Shown here in pieces: positions 8,160 through 14,634 of a stretch of 38,454 nt of DNA (within the stretch, counting starts at the first letter, position 1; each line of letters begins with the position of its first letter). The stretch is from CAYLPJ01 sp964385465 (lineage in GTDB: Bacteria; Planctomycetota; Phycisphaerae; SM23-33): positions 1-38,454 of the forward strand of contig CAYLPJ010000060.1 in NCBI GenBank assembly GCA_964385465.1, read 5' to 3'. The position numbers were made by a program, and so were the translations under genes. Below the pieces are notes generated by a model. That model ran no database searches. It saw nothing but the letters and a program-made list of their open reading frames with translations, and had not been told where the DNA came from.

Positions 8160-8603
8160 TCAGGACACGCTGATCTGCTTGGGCTTGGCGGCCTCGGACT
8201 TCGGCAGGCGGACCGTCAGCACGCCGCCGTCGAGGTTCGCGTCGGCCTTGTCGGGGTCCACGCGGTCCGGCAGGACGATGGTCCGCTGGAACTGCCCGTA
8301 GCCGCGCTCGCGGCGGTGGTAGCGGACGTTCTCCTCCTCGGGGGCGGTCTTCTCGCCCTTGATCACCAGCGTCTCGCCGGTGATCGACAGGTCCAGGGCG
8401 TCCTTGGCCACGCCGGCCAGCTCGCACTGGACAACCAGGTCGTCCGGGCCGTTGAAGACGTTGACCGGCGGGAAACTCCCGCCGCCGACGCGGCCGGACT
8501 CCGGCAGGCCCATGCGCCCGAAGACACGATCCATCTCGCGCTGCACGTGGCGGAGGGTGCCCATGGGATCCCACCCGCCAGGCCATCGAAACAAGGCTGT
8601 CAT
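8160..8603 (-). CDS. Small heat-shock protein, Hsp20/alpha-crystallin family (first copy)
   Basis: A 147-residue Hsp20. It begins with the short N-terminal segment MTALFRWPGGWDPMGTLRHV, typical of bacterial Hsp20s. The alpha-crystallin domain covers about residues 42-140 (FPPVNVFNGPDDLVVQCELAG, cut here to its start; DLSITGETLVIKGEK; LDGGVLTVRLPKSEA). The C-terminal KPKQISVS carries an I-x-V tail motif. The start at 8603 is supported by AAGGAG six bases upstream. It is the promoter-proximal gene of the Hsp20 pair, and its leader contains a candidate RNA thermometer. Confidence 0.93.
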   Translation of the reverse strand: MTALFRWPGGWDPMGTLRHVQREMDRVFGRMGLPESGRVGGGSFPPVNVFNGPDDLVVQCELAGVAKDALDLSITGETLVIKGEKTAPEEENVRYHRRERGYGQFQRTIVLPDRVDPDKADANLDGGVLTVRLPKSEAAKPKQISVS

Positions 8604-8690
8604 GTCAGGCTCCTTTCTCCGCAGAATTCTCTGTGGTTCCGTTCGCCCGCCGGGCACGCCCCGGCGGCGGAAATACAGAAAGCAAAGCGA
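8604..8690 (-). promoter_or_regulatory. Structured leader of hsp20 operon, candidate ROSE-like RNA thermometer
   Basis: In the transcript, CUUUGCUUUCU (bases 8687 to 8677) can pair with AGAAAGGAGCC (8618 to 8608). The pairing is six Watson-Crick pairs, one bulged G (8683), then U-G, U-A and U-G, which hides the whole AGGAG ribosome-binding site. The element UUGCU facing the ribosome-binding site with a bulged G is the hallmark of ROSE thermometers, known to control Hsp20 genes in other bacteria. Between the arms sits a perfect 8-bp hairpin, CCGCCGGG/CCCGGCGG (8647-8667). The further 213 bases up to the TldD-like gene (8691-8903) are locally AT-rich around 8700-8730, but no promoter there is clear enough to call. 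Confidence 0.45.
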
Positions 8691-8903
8691 ATGCCAGAAT
8701 GCATAAACGCTTTTGATAACAGGCTCTATGCTTCCATGAACCCCGCCGGGAAAATGCCACTTTGTCCGTCGAACGCACCTCGGGCGTCGTTTTGACAGGG
8801 ACACGCGCGACAGGGCGTTCGGCAAACGCGGCGAGGGGCGCGGCGGATCGCCCGGCAAGCCCGGCCGGACCGTAATGGAAGCCCCGTCTCCTCCCCGATC
8901 CCC

Positions 8904-10220
8904 CTACAGCGTGAAGCGGAAGCCCTCCACCAGCGCGCCCGGCACGCGCATGCTGTCGGTCGAGCGGGCCTCGTACGTCTCGGCGCTGGGCAGCAGCTCG
9001 CGGCGGTCGGTCAGGCCGAGAAGGTTCTCCCCCAGCACGCGGTAGATCGTCTCGTCGAACCGCATCACGTTCATCGGGCCGACAATCTCCCCCCCGCGGA
9101 CCCAGAGCGTCGCGAACCGAGTCATCCCCGTGATCCGGCACGCTGGGCGGTCCGAGTAGTTCAGGTACCACAGCCGGCTGACGTACACGCCCTCCTCCAG
9201 CCGCTCCAGCACCTCGTCGCCCGGGAGAGCCCCCGCCGCCACCTCCAGCGACTCGGGATACTCCCCGCCGGCGTTGCACGGCTCGCCGTACTCCTTCGCC
9301 GAGCGCGGGCCGACAAGGCAGCCGGCGTAGCGCCCGCGGTCGATCAGCGTCACCGCGCCGGGCTTGACGAACCCGTGATCGGTGAACGGGCTGGCCAGGC
9401 CGTCGGCGGTGTTCTCCCGGACGGTCACCGACCCGTCCAGCGCGACGCCGTCGTCGACCATCCGCAGCAGGCTGGTGGACTTCGTGCGGTGGGCCTTGAG
9501 CCCGAAGCCGCCCCAGGCGACCGTCTCCATCAGCTCGGCCACCGCGGCCGGGGCGAGGTACACGCGGTAGGCGCCCGGCTCGACCGTGACGGCCGGACGA
9601 GCGAGGGCGTCGAGTTGGGCGGCGGCCTCGTCGACGGTGCGGCGGAAGTCGCCGGCGTCCCACTCGAAGCCGGCGTAGGAGGTCTTCACGGCCTTGTCGC
9701 CGGCGAGGTAGAAGCTCCAGTCGGCGTGGAAGGTGTGGCGGGCGAACCAGTTCCGCTGGCCGAGCGAATTGGCGAAGCCGCGCTCGATCGCCCCGGCGGC
9801 GTAGAGCCCGACCATGTCCCGCCCGTCCCCGGCGGCCAGGAGGGCGTCGAGGGCGTCGGCGCGGTCGGGCAGGCGGTTCTCGCCGACGCTCTCGCCGCTG
9901 CGGACCTCGGTGGCGTAGTGCAGGTGCGGGTCCTCGGGGACGTGGGCGAGCATCTCGCGGAGCTCACCCAGCGCCCGCCGGGCGCGGGCGGCGTCCTCGC
10001 CGGCGTTGCCGGTGAGCGTCACCACGCTCCGCGTGTGGCGCTGCCCGAGGATCAACTCCAGCGACAGCACGCCCTGGTTGACGTGCCCCCCCTGGCGGAC
10101 CTTCGAGCTGCTCAGGCGGGCGAAGTCCGACGCCTCCCCGGCGTAGCTGAGCAGGAGAACTTCCTCGCCCTCGAGCCCGTCGATCGCCCTGTCCGCCAGG
10201 TCATGAAACGCCTGCTGCAT
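8904..10220 (-). CDS. TldD/PmbA (TldE) family protein
   Basis: A 438-residue cytoplasmic protein of the family containing the TldD-TldE protease pair, which trims leader peptides or unfolded peptides. The C-terminal third has the family pattern: LIDRGRYAGCLVGPRSAKEY, then YVSRLWYLNYSDRPACRITG, TRFATLWVRGGEIVGPM and RFDETIYRVLG. No HExxxH zinc motif is present, so it resembles the non-metal TldE/PmbA partner rather than TldD. No TldD gene lies in this window. The start at 10220 is chosen because GGGAG lies just upstream; an earlier in-frame start would overlap the preceding gene. It lies 10 bases after the haem/FGE-like fusion gene and is very probably cotranscribed with it. Confidence 0.85.
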   Translation of the reverse strand: MQQAFHDLADRAIDGLEGEEVLLLSYAGEASDFARLSSSKVRQGGHVNQGVLSLELILGQRHTRSVVTLTGNAGEDAARARRALGELREMLAHVPEDPHLHYATEVRSGESVGENRLPDRADALDALLAAGDGRDMVGLYAAGAIERGFANSLGQRNWFARHTFHADWSFYLAGDKAVKTSYAGFEWDAGDFRRTVDEAAAQLDALARPAVTVEPGAYRVYLAPAAVAELMETVAWGGFGLKAHRTKSTSLLRMVDDGVALDGSVTVRENTADGLASPFTDHGFVKPGAVTLIDRGRYAGCLVGPRSAKEYGEPCNAGGEYPESLEVAAGALPGDEVLERLEEGVYVSRLWYLNYSDRPACRITGMTRFATLWVRGGEIVGPMNVMRFDETIYRVLGENLLGLTDRRELLPSAETYEARSTDSMRVPGALVEGFRFTL

Positions 10221-10230
10221 CGTGATCTCC

Positions 10231-13200
10231 CTATTCGGCGTCTTCGCACACAACGCGGAAACCGGCGTTGAAGACGCGCTGCCAGGGCGCATAGGGCAGG
10301 CGCAGGCCCGCCCGGCAGCGCTTCGGGCGGTCGCGGAACGAGCCGCCGCGAAGCACCTTCCGTCCGTCGCCGTAGTCCGAACGCGTCCACTCCGCCGCGT
10401 TGCCGTGCATCTCGCCCAGCCCCCACGCGTTCGGACGGTAGCGGCCCGCCGGGACGGTCACGGTCGCCTTGTCGTTGAACCGCGTGTCGCAGAGAGCCCG
10501 CTCGGCCGGGTCGAGGTGGGCGACCCCGCCGGTCACCACGTGCGTGAGAAACGCCTTGTCCATGCAGTTGGCGAACTTCGAGAAGTCCGCGTCGAGCCCG
10601 CCCCACCACAGCGGGCCGTTCGTCCCCGCACGGCAGGCGTACTCCCACTGGGCCTCGGTGGGCAGCCGGAACGGTCGGCCCGTGCGGTCGGCGAGCCACC
10701 GGCAGAACGCGGCCGCGGTGTTCCAGGAGACCCTCACGGCCGGCTGATCGTCGCCGTCGAGGTCGAGCCCGCGGTCGTCGGGGCGTTTGTGAAGCTTGGT
10801 GTAGTAGCCGCTGGAGAACTCCGGCCGGAACAGGCGAAGCTGTGCGTTGGTGATCTCACACGCGGCCATCCAGAACGGTTCGTCGATGCGGACACGGCGG
10901 AGGGCGGCCCGGCCTCGCATGCGGTCTCCCATGAGCAGCTCGCCGGCGGGGATCCGGACGATCTGGATCTTCTGCCCTCCGCCAAGATCGACGGTCCGGA
11001 CCGGGAGGTCCCCGGCGGATGCCTCGAGCGCGGGCCCCGATGCCCGGAACGCTTCGGAGCGAACGCCCGGCTGGGGGTGCTGCACTTGGGGCTTCCCCTC
11101 TCGGCCGCCGTCGGGCTCGTACGCCGGCGTATCGGGAATCGCCTCGGGGTCCTCCGTCGGCCCGCCGTAGCGGCGCCGCAGTACCATCCGCCGCTCGTGC
11201 GCGTCGGTGGGGATCGGGAACACGTCCCCCCAGGTCCCGTGGCAGGGGCCGTTCAGGTCGATCCACGTCACCAGCCGGTCCCACGCCTCGGCGTCGAGGC
11301 GCACGCCGCCGTGGCCGGCCGCGAGCCTCTGGATCAGCTCGCTCGTGTCCGCGTGGTACTCCCCCGGCGTGAGCATGCTGACGTCGTCCTCGATGCTCAC
11401 CCTCCGGATGTAGGGCAGCAGGGCCTCGTACGCAGGCGTGTAGCGGACGCGCCCGCCGGTGGCCTTGCGCATGGTCGGGTGCATGCGGTTGACGCCGAGC
11501 TTGCTGATCCGCCGGCCCCGGTAGTCGGGATGGTGGGCCTCGCCGCGAAGGTCGGGCCGGCCCTTCGCGTCGGGCGAGCCGTCGTGGCAGCGGACGCAAT
11601 GGGCGTCCAGCACGGGCTGGACCTCGCGCTGGAAGTCGAACCCCCGCGCCGGGCCGTACCAGGGGCGGATGTCGTCCGGCGGGCGCATGGCAGCGGCGAG
11701 CTCGACACCCGGCGTGTCGCTGGTCCGCTCGTGGCAGCCGATGCACGACTGCTGTTCGCCGGGCATGAGCGTCACCCAACTGCGCATGAGTTGGACGGCC
11801 TTGCCGTCGGCGTCGAGGGCCTGGACGGCCAGCGGGGTGTTGGCGGGCGCCCGGAAGGCGGCCGAGCCGTCGGGAGCGACCCGCACCGTGCCGAGGATCC
11901 GCATCGCCTCCCAGGGCCCGCCGAGGCCAATCTTGTCCGGCCCGGCCAGGCCGAGGTAGCCGAAGTGGTAGGCGATCACGCGGAGGCTCTTGACGGTCCC
12001 CCGGGGCACGCCGGCCAGCCCGTCGCCGGCGTAGATGTCGTGGAGGTACAGCACGCCCTCGGTCGCGCCGGGCTCGACGCGGTCGGGCACGCGGCGCGGT
12101 CGCGCCCGCGGGGCCAGCAGAACCGGCTCCAGCAGCGCCTCGCCGGGCTCGGCACGGACGAGAACCAGGTTGTCATAGATGTCCGCCAGGTAGATCGCCC
12201 AGCCGGTCTTGCCGCCCCGCCAGCAGGAGACCAGGAAGTGCTTCTCCGACAGCGGGAAGGGATGGAGGAACTTGGGCCAGTCGCGGTCGACGAGCCGGTC
12301 GGCCACGCGAGGGCGGACGGGCTCGCCGCGCCCGCTGATCCGCCGGACGATCCCGTCGGCGCCGTAGAAGCCGCGGTCGGTGTCCAGGACGACGAGCTGG
12401 CCCATGCGGCGGGCGCCGTGGTAGCCGCTGAGGATGCACACGATCCGCCCGCCGTCGCCGCCGGCGGCGCGGGGGAAGTACAGCGAGTTGGGATACCACG
12501 ACCCGCTGCCGTAGACCGCCCGCTGCCCCGTGCCGTCGGGGTTCATCACCATCAACTGCCGCAGGAAGATGTGGTTGATCCCCGTGTAGTCCCAGCGGTG
12601 GAAGAGCACCTGCCCGGTCGGCAGGACGGTCGGGTGGAAGTCGTGGTCCTGGTCGTAGCAGAGCTGGCGGACGTTGCCCCCCTCGGCATCCATGCGGTAC
12701 AGCGTGCTCACCCGCTTCTGCCCGTGCCAGCAGGGCACGGACTGGAACGTGGCCGTGCAGCCGAAGACGATCCCGCCGTCGGGCAGGTAGCAGGCGTCGA
12801 AGGCGTCGACGTCGTCGGGCATCTGCGAGACCTGGCGGGGGACGCTGTCCTTGGGCCGCCGGCCCGTCGAAGGGTCGATGCCGACCTCCCACACCTTCCA
12901 GCTCGTCCCGTCGGAGCGGGTGAACAGCAGGCGGTCGGCGTCGTAGTGCAGCTCGATCTCGCCGACGTAGACGCGATGCTTCGGGCGGTACAGCGTGGTG
13001 AGCGTCCCCTCCGGGCCGATCGGCGCCAGCACCGCGATCTCGTTGTCGTAGCCGACGCGCCGCAGCGACGAGTTGCACTCGTGGTTGGTCGGCATGCCCA
13101 GGTGGCGCCCGTCGCCGAGCTTGCGGACCTTCCGCCGGACCAGCAGCAGCCGCCGACCGGCCAGCAGCGGGTTGGACAGCAGCGCGTCCCGCCGGAGCTC

Positions 13201-13467
13201 GTCGAGCTTGGCGGCCGCGCCGGCCTTGCCCGCCTCGATCGCGGCCTCGACCGCGTCCAGCCGGCGGAGGTACGCCTCGCCGTGGCCGTAGCGGTCCGGG
13301 AACGTCGCCATCAGGTCGCGGACCGCCGGGCGCAGGCGCGACGCCTCGTAGGCCAGGTCGCGCCTGGCCGGGCCCCGCCCGGCGCCGGCGGCGGGCGTAC
13401 CGGCGGCGACCATCGCGACAGCGACGGTCACGCCGAGCCGCCATCCGAACTGCGCCTTGGCTTTCAT
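10231..13467 (-). CDS. Exported fusion: hydrazine-synthase-alpha-like region, two c-haem motifs, FGE-like domain
   Basis: A 1078-residue protein with a signal peptide (MKAKAQFGWRLGVTVAVAMV, cleavage near residue 28). Residues 80-480 look like a beta-propeller (repeats such as DADRLLFTRSDG, GGRIVCILSGYH). This leads into the hydrazine synthase alpha middle-domain type found in many planctomycete proteins (about 480-570). Two c-type haem motifs follow, CIGCH (575-579) and CVRCH (624-628). After a linker, residues 835-1078 form an FGE/SUMF1-like domain: RIPAGELLMGD, RLPTEAQWEYACRAG, GEMHGNAAEW, VLRGGSF and NAGFRVV. Only one of the two FGE catalytic cysteines is present (Cys1051; Asp1046 stands at the other position). 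It is not evidence for anammox, since the hydrazine synthase beta/gamma subunits are absent. No ribosome-binding site precedes the ATG; a -10 box seven bases upstream suggests a leaderless mRNA. Confidence 0.82.
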   Translation of the reverse strand: MKAKAQFGWRLGVTVAVAMVAAGTPAAGAGRGPARRDLAYEASRLRPAVRDLMATFPDRYGHGEAYLRRLDAVEAAIEAGKAGAAAKLDELRRDALLSNPLLAGRRLLLVRRKVRKLGDGRHLGMPTNHECNSSLRRVGYDNEIAVLAPIGPEGTLTTLYRPKHRVYVGEIELHYDADRLLFTRSDGTSWKVWEVGIDPSTGRRPKDSVPRQVSQMPDDVDAFDACYLPDGGIVFGCTATFQSVPCWHGQKRVSTLYRMDAEGGNVRQLCYDQDHDFHPTVLPTGQVLFHRWDYTGINHIFLRQLMVMNPDGTGQRAVYGSGSWYPNSLYFPRAAGGDGGRIVCILSGYHGARRMGQLVVLDTDRGFYGADGIVRRISGRGEPVRPRVADRLVDRDWPKFLHPFPLSEKHFLVSCWRGGKTGWAIYLADIYDNLVLVRAEPGEALLEPVLLAPRARPRRVPDRVEPGATEGVLYLHDIYAGDGLAGVPRGTVKSLRVIAYHFGYLGLAGPDKIGLGGPWEAMRILGTVRVAPDGSAAFRAPANTPLAVQALDADGKAVQLMRSWVTLMPGEQQSCIGCHERTSDTPGVELAAAMRPPDDIRPWYGPARGFDFQREVQPVLDAHCVRCHDGSPDAKGRPDLRGEAHHPDYRGRRISKLGVNRMHPTMRKATGGRVRYTPAYEALLPYIRRVSIEDDVSMLTPGEYHADTSELIQRLAAGHGGVRLDAEAWDRLVTWIDLNGPCHGTWGDVFPIPTDAHERRMVLRRRYGGPTEDPEAIPDTPAYEPDGGREGKPQVQHPQPGVRSEAFRASGPALEASAGDLPVRTVDLGGGQKIQIVRIPAGELLMGDRMRGRAALRRVRIDEPFWMAACEITNAQLRLFRPEFSSGYYTKLHKRPDDRGLDLDGDDQPAVRVSWNTAAAFCRWLADRTGRPFRLPTEAQWEYACRAGTNGPLWWGGLDADFSKFANCMDKAFLTHVVTGGVAHLDPAERALCDTRFNDKATVTVPAGRYRPNAWGLGEMHGNAAEWTRSDYGDGRKVLRGGSFRDRPKRCRAGLRLPYAPWQRVFNAGFRVVCEDAE

Positions 13468-13474
13468 GGCGGCC

Positions 13475-13480
13475 AGTGTA
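13475..13480 (-). promoter_or_regulatory. -10 box abutting the start of the haem/FGE-like fusion gene
   Basis: Read on the minus strand this is TACACT, followed by seven bases and then the ATG at 13467. Transcription would start at or next to the A of the ATG. No purine-rich ribosome-binding site exists there. The -35 region is poor, so the call rests on the -10 and its spacing, which equals that at feoB. Confidence 0.35.
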
Positions 13481-13635
13481 CCATGATCGCCCCGCAAACG
13501 CCGCACCGCATCGCGCGGCGGCGGGTGTATACTGCAAGGGTCCGCCGGGGCGTGGCCCCCGGCCGGCCGGAGGCTCGCGCGGCCCGTATTCCCGGCCGCC
13601 GGCCGACTGGCCGCTGACAACAGTTGTGTGCGTGG

Positions 13636-14550
13636 ATGGGTATCGTAAGCGACATTCAGAGGTTCTCGCTGCACGACGGGCCTGGCATCCGGACGACGGT
13701 CTTCCTGAAGGGCTGCCAGCTCCGCTGCCGGTGGTGCCACAACCCCGAGACGCTCCGCCCCCGCCCGGAGATCCAGCTCTTCCCGGACAAGTGCATCGGC
13801 TGCGGGGCGTGCCTGACGGCCTGCCCCAACGGCGCCCACGTCGCCGACGACGGCCGGCGGGAGTTCCTGCGCGATCGCTGCCAAGCGTGCGGCCGATGCG
13901 CCGAGACCTGCTACGCCGAGGCGATCGTGCTGGTCGGGCGCGAGCGGACGGTCGAAGAGGTCCTCGGCGAGGTCCTTGCCGACCGCGACTTCTACCGCCA
14001 CTCCGGCGGCGGGATGACCCTCTCCGGCGGCGAGCCGCTCTATCAGCCGGCCTTCTGCGAGGCCCTGCTGGCCGGCGCCAAGGACGCCGCCCTCCACACC
14101 GCCGTCGAGACGAACCTCGCCTGGCCGGCCGAACGCGTCGAGGCCATCCTGCCCACGACCGACCTGCTGATGGCGGACCTGAAGCACATGGACCCGGCCG
14201 CGCACGAACGGTGGACGGGCGTGGGCAACGAGGCGATCCTCGCCAACCTGGAATGGCTGGGCGGGACGGACACCGAGTTGATCGTCCGCACGCCGGTTGT
14301 TCCCGGCGTCAACGACGCCCCCGAGCAGATCGCGGCGATCGCGCGGTTCCTGGCCCGGCTGGGCTCGCTGCGGTACTACGAGCTGCTGGCCTATCACCCG
14401 CTGGGCACGGGCAAGTATGCGTCGCTGGGATTGGAATACGAGCTGCCCGACGCCCCGCGCCCCGAGGCCGACCGCATGGCGGAGCTGGCCGATGCCGCCC
14501 GCGCCGAGGGCGTCCGCGTGCGAGCGCCCGGCGAGGAGGAGCCTCTGTAG
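13636..14550 (+). CDS. Glycyl radical enzyme activase (PflA family) with two extra [4Fe-4S] clusters
   Basis: A 304-residue radical-SAM enzyme that abstracts hydrogen from a glycine of its partner enzyme to make the glycyl radical. GCQLRCRWCHNPE (26-38) holds the CxxxCxxC cluster (Cys27, 31, 34). An inserted ferredoxin-like region has CIGCGACLTACP (53-64) and CQACGRCAETCY (82-93), the arrangement typical of activases for dehydratase- and decarboxylase-type glycyl radical enzymes but not of classical PflA. GGGMTLSGGEPLYQP is the SAM-binding GGE motif. I start at ATG 13636, which gives the usual N-terminus GIVSDIQRFSLHDGPGIRT; a TTG four codons earlier is possible. No clear ribosome-binding site is present. 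Its partner enzyme begins 84 bases downstream. Confidence 0.92.
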   Translation: MGIVSDIQRFSLHDGPGIRTTVFLKGCQLRCRWCHNPETLRPRPEIQLFPDKCIGCGACLTACPNGAHVADDGRREFLRDRCQACGRCAETCYAEAIVLVGRERTVEEVLGEVLADRDFYRHSGGGMTLSGGEPLYQPAFCEALLAGAKDAALHTAVETNLAWPAERVEAILPTTDLLMADLKHMDPAAHERWTGVGNEAILANLEWLGGTDTELIVRTPVVPGVNDAPEQIAAIARFLARLGSLRYYELLAYHPLGTGKYASLGLEYELPDAPRPEADRMAELADAARAEGVRVRAPGEEEPL

Positions 14551-14634
14551 TCCGGGCCTCACCCCGGCAGTTCCCGGCGGCCGGCCGGAACGTCAACGGA
14601 TCAGAACACACGCCACGGTGCGAAGGACCATCCC

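Noticed and set aside
10231..13467. Reading the hydrazine-synthase-alpha similarity as evidence for anammox
   Set aside because: No hydrazine synthase beta/gamma genes, hydrazine dehydrogenase or other anammox genes are present, and this domain type is widespread in planctomycetes that are not anammox bacteria.
10222..13617. A frame of over 1100 codons on the plus strand opposite the haem/FGE-like fusion gene
   Set aside because: Same effect; repetitive Arg/Val/Gly composition, no motifs, and the minus strand has a signal peptide, haem motifs and FGE motifs.
13468..14562. Upstream in-frame extension of the haem/FGE-like fusion gene
   Set aside because: The extension runs antisense to the radical-SAM activase and would bury a clear signal peptide; the ATG at 13467 is a natural start.
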